Under the pieces are notes generated by a model. The model saw nothing but the letters and a program-made list of their open reading frames with translations, had not been told where the DNA came from and searched no databases. The position numbers were made by a program, and so were the translations under genes. From assembly GCF_027257935.1 (NCBI RefSeq), contig NZ_JANZKW010000002.1, positions 124,001 through 188,000 on the forward strand: DNA of 64,000 nucleotides, given 5' to 3'. Positions 29,578 through 39,798 of the stretch are shown here, piece after piece (position 1 is the first letter of the stretch; every line of letters begins with the position of its first letter). The DNA comes from Chitinimonas sp. BJYL2 (GTDB lineage: Bacteria > Pseudomonadota > Gammaproteobacteria > Burkholderiales > Chitinimonadaceae).

Positions 29578-30666
29578 TCAAGTGTTCTGGACGACAATCT
29601 TCGGCAGCTTAGCCGAAAAATCCTTGGCCTTGCGACCGATCTGGACGGCGACCTTGCGGGCAATGGCCTTGTACAGCGCGGCCACCTGGCTATCGGGCTC
29701 GGCCGCCACCGTGGGCTTGCCTTCATCGATCGACAGGCGGATGGACATATCGAGCGGCAACTGGCCAATCAGCTGCACGCCGTAATCGCTGGCCATCTGT
29801 GCGCCGCCGCCCTCGCCGAAAATCGGCTCGACATGGCCGCAGTTCGAACACACATGCATGGCCATGTTCTCGACGATGCCGATGACGGGCACGCCAACCT
29901 TCTCGAACATTTTGAGACCCTTGCGTGCATCCAGCAGCGCAATATCCTGCGGCGTGGTGACAATGACCGCGCCGGTCACCGGCACGCGCTGGCTCAGCGT
30001 GAGCTGGATATCGCCCGTGCCCGGCGGCAGGTCGATGACCAGGTAATCCAGATTGTCCCAGCGCGTATCGTTGAGCAGCTGCATCAGCGCCTGCGTCACC
30101 ATCGGGCCGCGCCAGACCATGGGTTGCTCGGCATCGATCAGGAAGCCGATCGACATGACCTGCAAGCCATGCGCCTGCAAGGGGGTGATCGACTTACCAT
30201 CGGGCGATTCGGGCTTCTGGCCTTGCAGGCCCAGCATCAGCGGTTGCGAGGGGCCGTAAATATCGGCATCCAGAATCCCGACACGCGCCCCTTCGGCCGC
30301 CAGCGCCAGCGCCAGATTCACCGAGGTGGTCGATTTTCCGACGCCGCCCTTACCGCTAGCCACGGCAATCACGTTCTTTACATTGGGCATCGGCGTCAGC
30401 CCGCGCTGAGCGGTATGCGCCTCGATACGCGTTTCAACCTGGATGACGACGCGGCTCACGCCCGCCTCGGCCAGCAAGGCGGCTTCAATATCGGCCGCAA
30501 TTGCTGCGTGGCGGCTTTGCGCAGGGTAAGGCAGCGCGATAGTGAGCGTCACGGTGCTGCCATCGATACGCAGATCGCGTACCGCCTTGAGGCTGACGTA
30601 ATCGACGCCAGTATCGGCATCGATACAGGTTTTGAGTCGGTTCAGCAGATCGGCTTCGGTTGCCAT
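29578..30666 (-). CDS. mrp: Mrp/ApbC, iron-sulfur cluster carrier ATPase
   Basis: 362 aa. An N-terminal MIP18-like (DUF59) domain (about 1-80) precedes a deviant Walker A GKGGVGKST at 105-113. The CSNC motif near residue 270 binds the bridging Fe-S cluster between two subunits. The protein carries clusters to apo-enzymes in the cytoplasm. In many proteobacteria mrp lies next to metG, and here too metG is close by, separated by an oxygenase gene. Confidence 0.95.
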   Translation of the reverse strand: MATEADLLNRLKTCIDADTGVDYVSLKAVRDLRIDGSTVTLTIALPYPAQSRHAAIAADIEAALLAEAGVSRVVIQVETRIEAHTAQRGLTPMPNVKNVIAVASGKGGVGKSTTSVNLALALAAEGARVGILDADIYGPSQPLMLGLQGQKPESPDGKSITPLQAHGLQVMSIGFLIDAEQPMVWRGPMVTQALMQLLNDTRWDNLDYLVIDLPPGTGDIQLTLSQRVPVTGAVIVTTPQDIALLDARKGLKMFEKVGVPVIGIVENMAMHVCSNCGHVEPIFGEGGGAQMASDYGVQLIGQLPLDMSIRLSIDEGKPTVAAEPDSQVAALYKAIARKVAVQIGRKAKDFSAKLPKIVVQNT

Positions 30667-30688
30667 TCGGGGTCATTTCCTGTGCTGC

Positions 30689-30752
30689 AGGAGCGGCTTC
30701 AGCCGCGACTGCCCTTGTTTCGCGGCGGAACTTCGCGGCTGAAGCCGCTCCT
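30689..30752. repeat. REP-like doublet (inverted pair) between mrp and the oxygenase gene
   Basis: Two 20-bp arms at 30689-30708 and 30733-30752 are perfect reverse complements, 24 bases apart. Each arm has an internal palindrome GCGGCT-TC-AGCCGC. This GGAGCGGCTTCAGCC type is familiar from repetitive extragenic palindromes in Xanthomonadales and pseudomonads. No transposase is adjacent. Confidence 0.85.
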
Positions 30753-30760
30753 AAAAGGTG

Positions 30761-31603
30761 TTACTTCTTCACGCCCAGCTCGCGCAGGCGCTCTTCCAGA
30801 TAACTGTTGGCCGTGTGCCGTTCCGACAGCACCACCTCGCCACGCGGGTGCAGGAACAGCGGCAGCGAGATGCGCGATTGGCTGGCAAACTCGCCTACCG
30901 GGTTCAGTACGCGATGCGGCGTGGACGGCAGATAACCGCCTGTGGCCTCTTGCAGCATGTCGCCCACATTGATGACGAGCGCACCACTCTCGAAAGGCAC
31001 CGGCGTCCAGTCGCCACCGCGCGGTTTCACTTCCAGGCCGGGGCCAGTGGCGGCGGGCAGTACGGTAATCAGGTTGATGTCTTCATGCGCAGCGGCACGC
31101 AAGGCGCCTGCGGGCTCGTCGCCCGTCAGGGGGGGGTAACGCAGCACGCGCAGGAGCGTGAACGGGCTGTCGGTAATCATGGTGGACAGCGGCTGCGACA
31201 GCTTGGCAGCAATCTCTGCCGGCAAGGCGGCTTCAATCCAGCTCAGCAGCGTGGCCGCAAAGTGGCTGGCTTCGGCGTGATAGGCCAGCGCGTCTTCCTT
31301 GAGCGACTCCGGAATCGGGCCCCAAGTGTAGACGTGGTAGTACTCCTTCAAGTCTTTGAGCGCGTGACCCTTGGCGGTTTCAGACACATCGGGTGGAAAC
31401 CAGCCGGCCTGGGTCTTGGGGTCGAAGCGGTATGGCGCTTTGTCGTCGCCATTGAAAAAGTCGAGCCAGCGCGCATAGATGCGCTCGATCAACGCCTGCG
31501 GCAGCGGATGGTTGCGCAGCACGGCAAAGCCGGTATCGCGCAGCGACTGGACAAAACGTTGAGGCGCGTCGTGGGCGCTGTAATCGACGGTCTGGATAGG
31601 CAT
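30761..31603 (-). CDS. 2-oxoglutarate/Fe(II) oxygenase, isopenicillin-N-synthase family
   Basis: 280 aa. The double-stranded beta-helix carries the iron ligands HED (near residue 171, AAHEDINLITVL) and a distal histidine in STPHRV, with the RISLPLF strand supplying the Arg-X-Ser co-substrate pair. The N-terminal DTGFAVLRNHPLP is typical of plant- and fungus-like 2OG oxygenases such as IPNS or gibberellin oxidases. Substrate unknown. Divergent from metG. Confidence 0.88.
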   Translation of the reverse strand: MPIQTVDYSAHDAPQRFVQSLRDTGFAVLRNHPLPQALIERIYARWLDFFNGDDKAPYRFDPKTQAGWFPPDVSETAKGHALKDLKEYYHVYTWGPIPESLKEDALAYHAEASHFAATLLSWIEAALPAEIAAKLSQPLSTMITDSPFTLLRVLRYPPLTGDEPAGALRAAAHEDINLITVLPAATGPGLEVKPRGGDWTPVPFESGALVINVGDMLQEATGGYLPSTPHRVLNPVGEFASQSRISLPLFLHPRGEVVLSERHTANSYLEERLRELGVKK

Positions 31604-31762
31604 GTCAACACTCGTAGGGCGTGCTCAGGGATGGCGAGCAAAGGGCGACATTTTAGCGCGATGCTGCGCTGCGGTCGCCCTGAACACGCAGGCCCGCCGG
31701 TGAGCCAGACCCTTGGGCTATAATCCCCAGCTTCCGCATTGCAACAAACCGCGAGCATTCCC

Positions 31763-33793
31763 GTGACCCAACGCAAAATCCTGGTGACTTCCGCCCTGCC
31801 CTATGCCAACGCTGCACTGCATCTGGGTCATATGGTCGAGTATGTGCAGACCGATATCTGGGCACGTTTCCAGAAAATGCGTGGCCACACCTGCTACTAC
31901 TGCTGCGCCACTGATACCCATGGCTCGCCGATCATGATCAGCGCCGAGAAGCAGGGCATCACGCCCAAGGAGCTGGTCGAGCGCATGCACGATGTGCAGC
32001 AGGCCGATTTCGACGGTTTCCATATCGGCTTCGATAACTTCTACAGCACCGATTCTGAAGAAACGCGTGTGCTGGCCTATGACATCTACGCCAAGCTCAA
32101 AGCCGACGGCAAGATCACCAGCCGCGTGATCAGCCAGCTGTACGACCCGCAAAAGCAGATGTTCCTGCCGGATCGCTTCGTGAAGGGCGAATGCCCCAAG
32201 TGCGGCGCCAAAGACCAATACGGCGACAACTGCGAAGTCTGCGGCGCCACCTACGCCCCCACCGAGCTGAAGAACCCCTACTCGGCCGTGTCTGGCGCCA
32301 CACCGGAAATCCGCGAGTCCGAGCACTTCTTCTTCAAACTCGGCGATTGCGAAGAGTTCCTCAAGCAATGGACGCGCGAATCCGGCCGCCTGCAGCCTGA
32401 AGCCGCCAACAAGATGGCCGAGTGGTTCGAATCCGGCCTGCAGGATTGGGACATCAGCCGCGATGCGCCCTATTTCGGCTTCGAGATTCCCGATGCGCCG
32501 GGCAAGTACTTCTATGTGTGGCTGGATGCACCGGTCGGTTACATGGGTTCGAGCAAGAACCTGTTCGACCGTATCGGCGAGGACTTCGGCGCGTTCTGGA
32601 ACAAGGATTCCACGGCCGAGCTGTATCACTTCATCGGCAAGGACATCCTCTACTTCCACGCGCTGTTCTGGCCCGCGATGCTGCAGTACAGCGGCTACCG
32701 CACGCCCACGGCTGTAAACGTGCATGGCTTTCTGACCGTAAACGGCCAGAAGATGAGCAAGTCGCGCGGCACCGGCATTACGGCGCGTGAATACCTGGAT
32801 GCTGGCCTGAACCCCGAGTGGCTGCGCTATTACTACGCCGCAAAGCTCAATAGCAAGATCGAAGACGCCGACCTGAATCTGGAAGACTTCGTCTCGCGCG
32901 TGAACAGCGATCTGATCGGCAAGTACGTCAATATCGCCAGCCGCGCAGCCGGCTTCATCACCAAGCGTTTTGACGGCAAGCTGGCCGCCGCCTTGCCCGA
33001 CAATGAACTGATCGGCAAGCTGCAAGCCGCGTCTGAGTCGATTGCCGAATCGTTCGAGGCGCGCGAATACAGCCGCGCCGTGCGCGAACTGATGGCACTG
33101 ACTGACGAGATCAACCAGTACGTCGATCAGCAAAAGCCTTGGGAAATGGCCAAGCAGGAAGGTCGCGAGGCCGAGCTGCACGGCGTGTGCACGCTGCTGA
33201 TCAATCTGTTCCGCCTGCTCACGCTCTACCTCAAGCCCGTGCTGCCCAAGCTCACGGCCAGCGTGGAAGCCTGGCTCAACATTGCCCCGCTGCAATGGTC
33301 CGATGCGCAGACACTGCTGCTCGACCACGCCATCCAGCCCTACAACCACCTGATGACCCGCATCGACCCGAAACAGGTAGAAACCCTCGTGGAAAACAAC
33401 AAAGCCCAGACCGCCGCAGCCGCTGCACCAGCCGCTGCTGCCCAGCCCGCCATCGAAGCGATTGCCCCGACGATCAATATCGACGACTTCGCTAAGATCG
33501 ACCTGCGTATCGCCAAGATCATCGACTGCAAGCACGTCGAAGGCGCTGAAAAGCTGCTGCAACTGACGCTGGACCTGGGCGACCATCAGCGCAATGTGTT
33601 CTCCGGCATCAAGTCGGCTTACAAGCCCGAAGACCTTGTCGGCCGTCTTACGGTGATGGTGGCCAACTTGGCACCGCGCAAGATGAAGTTCGGCCTGTCT
33701 GAAGGCATGGTGCTTGCCGCCAGCGGCAGCGAGCCGGGCATCTATCTGCTCAGCCCTGATAGCGGTGCCCAACCGGGCATGCGTGTCAGCTGA
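31763..33793 (+). CDS. metG: MetG, methionyl-tRNA synthetase
   Basis: 676 aa from a GTG at 31763, giving the family N-terminus [16 protein letters not shown]; a TTG eight codons earlier is an alternative. Cytoplasmic class I enzyme. LHLGH is the HIGH motif, KMSKS lies near 330-334, and the knuckle [19 protein letters not shown] (about 143-161) binds zinc. The C-terminal 110 residues (from [13 protein letters not shown], about 573) are the tRNA-binding dimerisation domain. An Ala-rich linker precedes it. Confidence 0.96.
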   Translation: MTQRKILVTSALPYANAALHLGHMVEYVQTDIWARFQKMRGHTCYYCCATDTHGSPIMISAEKQGITPKELVERMHDVQQADFDGFHIGFDNFYSTDSEETRVLAYDIYAKLKADGKITSRVISQLYDPQKQMFLPDRFVKGECPKCGAKDQYGDNCEVCGATYAPTELKNPYSAVSGATPEIRESEHFFFKLGDCEEFLKQWTRESGRLQPEAANKMAEWFESGLQDWDISRDAPYFGFEIPDAPGKYFYVWLDAPVGYMGSSKNLFDRIGEDFGAFWNKDSTAELYHFIGKDILYFHALFWPAMLQYSGYRTPTAVNVHGFLTVNGQKMSKSRGTGITAREYLDAGLNPEWLRYYYAAKLNSKIEDADLNLEDFVSRVNSDLIGKYVNIASRAAGFITKRFDGKLAAALPDNELIGKLQAASESIAESFEAREYSRAVRELMALTDEINQYVDQQKPWEMAKQEGREAELHGVCTLLINLFRLLTLYLKPVLPKLTASVEAWLNIAPLQWSDAQTLLLDHAIQPYNHLMTRIDPKQVETLVENNKAQTAAAAAPAAAAQPAIEAIAPTINIDDFAKIDLRIAKIIDCKHVEGAEKLLQLTLDLGDHQRNVFSGIKSAYKPEDLVGRLTVMVANLAPRKMKFGLSEGMVLAASGSEPGIYLLSPDSGAQPGMRVS

Positions 33794-33814
33794 TTCGGCT
33801 AAGGCGGTTGGCTC

Positions 33815-34375
33815 ATGACGTTCCCTGTGCTTCATACCGACCGCCTGCTGCTGCGTGAACTCACGCTGGCCGATACCGATGCCTTGTTTGCCATCCACCG
33901 TGATACCGAGGCAATGCGTTGGTTTGGCGCAGAGCCCATCACGGAGCGTGAGCAGGCAGCGCAGCTGATCGAGATGTTTGCATCTTGGCGGCAATCGCCT
34001 AATCCCGGTACCCGCTGGGCGATCGAGGATCGCTTCAGCGGTACCTTGCTTGGCACGGCTGGGCTGTTCAAGTGGAACCGTGCTTGGCGCAACTGCGTGC
34101 TGGGTTACGAGCTAGGCCGTGCCTACTGGGGCCAGGGCTATATGCAAGAGGCTTTGCATGCTTTGCTGGCTTACGGTTTCGAGGTCATGCGCCTGAACCG
34201 GATACAGGCTGAAATTCACCCTGACAATCTGGCGTCCTCGCGTCTGGTCGGCCGCCTGGGTTTCGTGCTGGAAGGACGTCATCGCCAGCAAGGCTATTGG
34301 CAGGGGCAGTTTCATGATCTGGACTGCTACAGCCTTCTTGCCCATGAGTGGGCGCCTCAACGAAAGTCGCCATGA
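33815..34375 (+). CDS. RimJ/RimL-like N-acetyltransferase
   Basis: 186 aa GNAT of the RimJ/RimL type (Acetyltransf_3). Family marks are LHTDRLLLRELTLADTD at the N-terminus, LGYELGRAYWGQGYMQEAL for CoA binding and NRIQAEIHPDNLASSRLVGR. Whether it modifies a ribosomal protein N-terminus, as RimJ and RimL do, or something else cannot be told. Its stop overlaps the HAD gene start. Confidence 0.85.
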   Translation: MTFPVLHTDRLLLRELTLADTDALFAIHRDTEAMRWFGAEPITEREQAAQLIEMFASWRQSPNPGTRWAIEDRFSGTLLGTAGLFKWNRAWRNCVLGYELGRAYWGQGYMQEALHALLAYGFEVMRLNRIQAEIHPDNLASSRLVGRLGFVLEGRHRQQGYWQGQFHDLDCYSLLAHEWAPQRKSP

Positions 34376-35055
34376 CCCCGCTGGATTTCACCCCCGCCGC
34401 CGTGCTGTTCGATATGGATGGCTTGATGATCGACAGCGAGCGAGCCGTCATGGAGAGTTGGCGCGACGCGGCACGCGATCACCAGATCACGCTGGAAGAT
34501 GATCTGCTCCATGCCATGGTCGGCATGCATGAGAAACTGTGCTACGCCATTCTCAGAGAGCGGCGGCCCGATCTCGACACCATGGCCATTCTCAATACCT
34601 GCGATGCGCACTATCACGAGCGCGTCATGGCCGGTTTGCCCCTTAAGCCAGGCATCGTGTCCTTGTTGCGCTGGCTGCGTGACATCGGGATGCCGCGCGC
34701 TGTGGCGACCTCGACCCGGCGTGATCGCGCTGACCAGAAGCTCGCCAATACCGGCTTGATCGAGTTTTTTCCTCTGGTGGTGACCGGCAGTGATATTGAA
34801 CATCCCAAGCCCGCGCCGGATATTTACCTTAAAGCTGCTGCCGGGCTGGGTGTGCGCCCACAGGACTGTCTGGTACTCGAAGACTCCGAGCCGGGCGTCC
34901 GCGCAGCACTGGCGGCAGGCATGACGCCGATCCAGATTCCCGACATGAAACCGCCCAGCGCGGAGCTTCTGGCTTTTGGCCACCGTGTCGCGCCTTCGCT
35001 TGGCGAGGCTGAGATGCTGCTGCGCGCCCGCCTGGGTCAGCAAGTCGCATCATGA
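34372..35055 (+). CDS. HAD-family phosphatase, beta-phosphoglucomutase-like
   Basis: 227 aa. Start at 34372 overlaps the GNAT stop (ATGA). Motif I FDMDGLMIDSE has the nucleophile D14 and general acid D16; motif II is VATST and motif III/IV is HPKPAPDIYLKAA followed by VLEDSEPGV. A helical cap lies between about 22 and 90, as in subfamily I members. Sugar-phosphate phosphatase is the most likely role. It overlaps acyP by 4 bases. Confidence 0.87.
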   Translation: MTPLDFTPAAVLFDMDGLMIDSERAVMESWRDAARDHQITLEDDLLHAMVGMHEKLCYAILRERRPDLDTMAILNTCDAHYHERVMAGLPLKPGIVSLLRWLRDIGMPRAVATSTRRDRADQKLANTGLIEFFPLVVTGSDIEHPKPAPDIYLKAAAGLGVRPQDCLVLEDSEPGVRAALAAGMTPIQIPDMKPPSAELLAFGHRVAPSLGEAEMLLRARLGQQVAS

Positions 35056-35327
35056 CCAGTCGCCTCTTGCGTATCGAGGGGCGAGTTCAGGGCGTGGGCT
35101 ATCGCAACGCGATGGAGACCATGGCCGCACGGATAGGGCTGTCTGGTTGGGTAAGGAATCGGCTGGATGGCTCGGTCGAAGCGCACATTGAGGGCGATGA
35201 CGAACAAGTGGCGTGCATGATCCGCTGGGCGCATTCAGGCCCTGCTGGCGCGGCCGTGAGCCAGGTTCTGGTCGCGGAGGTGACGCCGTGTCATCAATCA
35301 GGCTTTGTCCGCCGCCCTACAGCCTGA
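35052..35327 (+). CDS. Acylphosphatase
   Basis: 91 aa. Hydrolyses acyl phosphates such as 1,3-bisphosphoglycerate and acetyl phosphate. The catalytic residues are R18 (GRVQGVGYR) and N36 (GWVRNRLDGSVE). It follows the GNAT and HAD genes with 4-base overlaps, so the three are translated from one message. It converges on the solute-binding protein gene with an 11-base gap. Confidence 0.94.
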   Translation: MTSRLLRIEGRVQGVGYRNAMETMAARIGLSGWVRNRLDGSVEAHIEGDDEQVACMIRWAHSGPAGAAVSQVLVAEVTPCHQSGFVRRPTA

Positions 35328-35338
35328 GTGTAGCCGGA

Positions 35339-36088
35339 TTACCGGACGATCACGTTGGTTTGATAGCGCTGCATGATGGCATTAGCGTCCAGCCGCCGCA
35401 TGGATTCGTCAAAGCGACGCGCAACGGGCTCGGTTGAAGGATCGGGTCGAAAACACACATAAAGCAGCTTTTCGCCAAGCAGACGATCATGGAATGCCAG
35501 CTTGCCGGCTACCGGGCGCAATCGCGGCTCGGTTTGCATCAGGAACTCGAAAACACGGCGATCTATCACGGCGGCATCAATGCGATTGCCGGCTAGTTTG
35601 AGCAGATTCTGGGCGTCATCCAGCGCGCGATCTACTGGTTGTTTACCGCTGCTGATTGCAGCGTCCAAATCCGGTGTATTGACATAGTCCTGCACGACGC
35701 CAAGGCGGATGCCCTGTAAGTCGGCAATGGTTGCCCACTCGAATGGTTTGCTGCGTTGATAGGCAACTCCCAAGGGCCCGCTGCCAATAGGCTGAGACAG
35801 GCGACAGCGTTTGCGCACCTCGGGCGAGTCGTATTCCGGGAAGTAGCCTGAAAAGCCGGGCTCGCGCATCCCGGTTCTGACGGTACGGCTCCAGGGCAAG
35901 ACCTGGACCTGCAATCTCCAGCCCGCCGCTGCCAGCGCCGCCCGGACCACTTCTGTGTTTGCGCCTCGTCCAGGCAGGGCCTGAGAGGTATACGGCGGCC
36001 ACTCGGTCGTCGCCAGCAGGATATCCCTCGCCTGCCCTGCCATTGGCCAGACAGCCAAGGCCAGCAACATGATCCATGTTTTCATCAT
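35339..36088 (-). CDS. Periplasmic solute-binding protein, family 3
   Basis: 249 aa. Signal peptide to about residue 20 (MAGQAR). Resembles the extracellular solute-binding family 3: TTEWPPYTS near the start, PWSRTVRTG, and the second-lobe DLQGIRLGVVQDY and DAAVIDRRVF. No permease or ATPase gene is adjacent, so it is an orphan that may serve a transporter elsewhere or act in sensing. The ligand is unknown. Confidence 0.85.
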   Translation of the reverse strand: MMKTWIMLLALAVWPMAGQARDILLATTEWPPYTSQALPGRGANTEVVRAALAAAGWRLQVQVLPWSRTVRTGMREPGFSGYFPEYDSPEVRKRCRLSQPIGSGPLGVAYQRSKPFEWATIADLQGIRLGVVQDYVNTPDLDAAISSGKQPVDRALDDAQNLLKLAGNRIDAAVIDRRVFEFLMQTEPRLRPVAGKLAFHDRLLGEKLLYVCFRPDPSTEPVARRFDESMRRLDANAIMQRYQTNVIVR

Positions 36089-36326
36089 CGCCCGATCCGG
36101 TTCTTATCTGGCTGCATGGCTTACCCAATCGCTTTTGGCGTGGGTAGCCGATCAAAGCAGGGAGTATCCGGGCAGCCTGTCCTGAACCTCCCCTCAGCGC
36201 TCAGCTTTTCATGTTTGGCTGCTGATACGCCAGTTCTTCTATTTGTAGAGTATCCGGGTAGATATTGTCGATAGGGGTCTCCCCTTGAGACTCCGGATCA
36301 GACCGCGGTCGCGGTAGAATTGGGCC

Positions 36327-39300
36327 ATGCAATCCCCCGCCTTCATTCATCTTCGCCTCCATTCCGAATATTCCGTCACCGACGGTATCGTCCGTATCGA
36401 TGATGCCGTGCAGCGCGCCAAGCAACACGGCATGCCTGCATTGGCCCTGACTGACTTGATGAACCTGTTCGGCATGGTCAAGCATTACAAAACAGCACGC
36501 GGTAGCGGCATCAAGCCCATTGCCGGTGTGGATGTGTGGATTGAAAATCCCGATGACCGTGACAAACCCTTCCGCGCCCTGCTGCTGGCAAAGAATCGCG
36601 AGGGTTATGGCCGGCTTTGTGAGCTGATTACGGATGCCTATCGCCACAACCAGTATCGTGGCCGCGCCGAACTCAAGCGCGAATGGCTGGAAATCGGCAG
36701 CAATGCCGATCTGATTGCGCTGTCCGGCGCGCATCTGGGCGATATTGGTCAGGCCATCCTCAATGGCAATGCCGAGGTGGCGCTCGATCTGGCGCGCTGG
36801 TGGTCCGGTTTGTTCCCCGATGCGTTCTATCTGGAGCTACAGCGCACCGGCGACAGCAAGTGCGAGATCGCCGTACAAGGCGCGCTGGATATTGCATCTG
36901 GGCTCGATTTGCCGGTGGTGGCCACGCACCCGATCCAGTTTCTGGATGCTGACGACTTCAAAGCCCACGAGGCGCGCGTGTGCATTGCCGAAGGCTATGT
37001 GCTGGCCGACAGGCGCCGGCCGCGTCACTACACCGAGCAGCAGTATTTCAAGTCGCCTGACGAGATGGCCGAACTGTTTGCCGATGTGCCGGAGGCGTTA
37101 GCCAATACGGTAGGCATTGCCCGTCGCTGCAATCTGAACGTGACGCTGGGCAAGAACTACCTGCCATTGTTCCCCACGCCCGATGGCATGTCGCTCGACG
37201 ACTTCCTGGTATTCGAGGCGCAGCGTGGCCTCAACGAGCGGCTTGAGTACCTGTATCCCGATCCTGTCGAGCGTGAAGCGCGCCGACCCGAGTACGACGC
37301 GCGCCTGGCGTTCGAGTGCAAGACCATCAAGGACATGGGTTTCCCCGGCTACTTTCTGATCGTGGCCGACTTCATCAACTGGGGTAAGGCCAACGGCTGC
37401 CCCGTCGGCCCCGGCCGAGGTTCGGGTGCGGGCTCTCTGGTGGCGTACGCGCTCAAGATTACCGATCTGGACCCGCTCAAGTACGCCCTGCTGTTCGAGC
37501 GCTTCCTCAACCCTGAGCGGGTATCGATGCCCGACTTCGATATCGACTTCTGCCAGGAAAACCGCTGGCGTGTGATTGAGTACGTGCGCCAGAAATATGG
37601 CTGGGAAGCCGTGAGCCAGATCGCCACCTTCGGTACATTGTCGTCCAAGGCTGTGGTGCGTGACGTGGGCCGCGTGCTCGATCTGCCATTCGGCCTGTGC
37701 GACCGGCTGTCCAAGCTGATTCCGCTTGAGGCCAACAAGCCTGTCTCACTGTCCACTGCCATCGAGATGGAGCCGCAGATCAAGGAACTGATCGATGCGG
37801 AGGACGCGGGCGAGTTACTGGAGTTGGCCGAAAAGCTCGAAGACCTGACGCGCGGCATCGGCATGCACGCCGGGGGGGTGCTGATTGCGCCGGGTAAGCT
37901 CACTGATTTCTGCCCGCTCTACATTGCCAGCGGCGAGGACGCCTCGCCCGTCTCGCAATACGACAAGGACGACGTCGAGCAGATCGGCCTGGTGAAGTTC
38001 GACTTCCTGGGCCTGCGTAACCTCACCATCATTACCTTGGCCGAGCAGTACATCGAAAAACTGACCGGTCAGCCCATTGAAGTGGCCAAGCTGCCGCTGG
38101 ACGACGCCAAGGCGTACAAGGTCTTTGCCAACGGCAATACCACCGCGGTGTTCCAGTTTGAATCGTCCGGCATGAAGAAGATGCTGGTCGAGGCCAAACC
38201 CAGCAAGTTCGAGGAAATCATCGCCTTCGTGGCGTTGTACCGTCCGGGTCCGATGGACCTGATCCCCGACTTCACCCGCCGCATGCACGGCGAACGTTTC
38301 GAGTACCTGCACCCACTGCTGGAACCGGTGCTCGAACCGACTTACGGCATCATGGTGTACCAGGAACAGGTGATGCAGGCTGCCCAGGTTTGCGCCGGCT
38401 ACAGTCTCGGCGGCGCCGACTTGCTGCGCCGGGCCATGGGCAAGAAGAAGGTCGAGGAAATGGTGGCCCAACGGGCCATGTTCGTGGAGGGGGCGGCCAA
38501 GAACGGCATCGAAGCCGCCAAGGCCAACGAAATCTTCGACTACATGGAGAAGTTTGCGGGCTACGGCTTCAACAAGTCGCACGCTGCGGCCTATGCGCTG
38601 GTGGCCTATCACACGGCCTGGCTCAAGGCCCATCACTGCGCGGCCTATATGGCAGCCACCATGTCGACCGAACTGGATAACACCGATCAGCTCAAGGTGT
38701 TCTTCGACGACTGCCTGCTGAACGGCCTGAAGTTCCTGCCGCCTGATGTGAACCATGGCTACTACCGCTTTGTGCCGGTCAATGCCAAGGAAATCCGCTA
38801 TGCCTTGGGCGCCATCAAGGGAACCGGCGAGGCTGCGGTAGAGCATATTGTGGCCGTGCGCGAGCAAGGTGGGCCGTTTACCGACTTGTTCGACTTTTGT
38901 AATCGCACCGACAAGCGATTGGTCAACCGCCGCGTCATTGAAGCGCTGATTCGTGGTGGGGCATTCGATGCCATTCATGCAGACCGCGCCGCCCTGCTCG
39001 CCAGCGTAGGACTGGCCTTGGAGGCGGCTGAGCAGAAGGCCGCCAATATCAATCAGGGCGGACTGTTCGATGCGTTTGAACCCGAACCCGAGCACCAGAT
39101 GCAACTGGTGGCGGTGCAACCCTGGGATGAGTCGGTAAAACTGGCTGAGGAAAAAACAGCGATCGGCTTTTACCTCTCGGGCCACCCGTTCACCGCACAA
39201 GCCAAGTACGTAAGACCGTTTGCCAAAACAGAACTCGCACGCCTGATACCGCGTCGTGACGGTCCGGTGTGGATTACCGGCGTGGCGCTTGAGGTCCGCA

Positions 39301-39758
39301 CCAAGATCGGTCAGCGCGGCAAGATGGCGTTCATCACCCTGGACGACGCGACGGGTAAGCGTGAAGTGATGGTGTACAGCGAAGTCTTCGACGCCGCCCG
39401 TCATAAGCTAAAGGATGATGCGCTGCTGGTCATCGAAGCCAAAGTGAGTGAAGACAGCTACAGCGGTGCGGGCGGTTTGCGGATTGTTGCCGAGCGGATT
39501 CTGGACTTGGCGGAGGCGCGGAGCCGATTCGCCAAGGCGCTCTCGCTGGGTATCAATGGCAATGCCGATATCGGCCGACTGCGTAAACTGGTGCAACCCT
39601 TTGCCGGTGGCGATTGCCCGGTGCGCATCGAGTACCGCAATGAACGGGCTGCCTGCGCCGTTCAACTGGGACAGGATTGGGGTGTGACCCTGCGTGATGA
39701 GTTGCTAGCCGAGTTGCGCGGCTGGTTGGGTGACGAAGCCGTCAAGGTCCACTTCTAA
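36327..39758 (+). CDS. dnaE: DnaE, DNA polymerase III alpha subunit
   Basis: 1143 aa replicative polymerase. Order: N-terminal PHP domain (LHSEYSVTDG), palm with the catalytic aspartates in PDFDIDFCQENR (about 400-411), fingers with YGFNKSHAAAYALVAY, a helix-hairpin-helix region, and an OB fold (VWITGVALEVRTKIG, near 980). Length and layout match DnaE1, not the error-prone ImuB-associated DnaE2. A GC-rich stem without a U-run follows. Confidence 0.97.
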   Translation: MQSPAFIHLRLHSEYSVTDGIVRIDDAVQRAKQHGMPALALTDLMNLFGMVKHYKTARGSGIKPIAGVDVWIENPDDRDKPFRALLLAKNREGYGRLCELITDAYRHNQYRGRAELKREWLEIGSNADLIALSGAHLGDIGQAILNGNAEVALDLARWWSGLFPDAFYLELQRTGDSKCEIAVQGALDIASGLDLPVVATHPIQFLDADDFKAHEARVCIAEGYVLADRRRPRHYTEQQYFKSPDEMAELFADVPEALANTVGIARRCNLNVTLGKNYLPLFPTPDGMSLDDFLVFEAQRGLNERLEYLYPDPVEREARRPEYDARLAFECKTIKDMGFPGYFLIVADFINWGKANGCPVGPGRGSGAGSLVAYALKITDLDPLKYALLFERFLNPERVSMPDFDIDFCQENRWRVIEYVRQKYGWEAVSQIATFGTLSSKAVVRDVGRVLDLPFGLCDRLSKLIPLEANKPVSLSTAIEMEPQIKELIDAEDAGELLELAEKLEDLTRGIGMHAGGVLIAPGKLTDFCPLYIASGEDASPVSQYDKDDVEQIGLVKFDFLGLRNLTIITLAEQYIEKLTGQPIEVAKLPLDDAKAYKVFANGNTTAVFQFESSGMKKMLVEAKPSKFEEIIAFVALYRPGPMDLIPDFTRRMHGERFEYLHPLLEPVLEPTYGIMVYQEQVMQAAQVCAGYSLGGADLLRRAMGKKKVEEMVAQRAMFVEGAAKNGIEAAKANEIFDYMEKFAGYGFNKSHAAAYALVAYHTAWLKAHHCAAYMAATMSTELDNTDQLKVFFDDCLLNGLKFLPPDVNHGYYRFVPVNAKEIRYALGAIKGTGEAAVEHIVAVREQGGPFTDLFDFCNRTDKRLVNRRVIEALIRGGAFDAIHADRAALLASVGLALEAAEQKAANINQGGLFDAFEPEPEHQMQLVAVQPWDESVKLAEEKTAIGFYLSGHPFTAQAKYVRPFAKTELARLIPRRDGPVWITGVALEVRTKIGQRGKMAFITLDDATGKREVMVYSEVFDAARHKLKDDALLVIEAKVSEDSYSGAGGLRIVAERILDLAEARSRFAKALSLGINGNADIGRLRKLVQPFAGGDCPVRIEYRNERAACAVQLGQDWGVTLRDELLAELRGWLGDEAVKVHF

Positions 39759-39760
39759 GA

Positions 39761-39791
39761 TCGGGTGGGCATGCTGCGCTTGCCCACCCGA
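39761..39791 (+). terminator. Hairpin after dnaE
   Basis: A perfect 11-bp stem (TCGGGTGGGCA/TGCCCACCCGA) with a 9-base loop begins two bases after the dnaE stop. It lacks a U-tract, so its function as an intrinsic terminator is uncertain. Confidence 0.55.
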
Positions 39792-39798
39792 CGCACTG

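Noticed and set aside
31739-31762. TTG start for metG
   Set aside because: The GTG at 31763 gives the usual family N-terminus; the eight extra residues do not resemble it.
31718-33994. 758-aa open frame antisense to metG
   Set aside because: It is the shadow of a high-GC gene on the opposite strand; metG has all its motifs, while the antisense product is a low-complexity His/Arg/Gln/Val mixture.
37815-39404. 529-aa open frame antisense to dnaE
   Set aside because: Mirror of dnaE coding sequence, no recognisable protein features.
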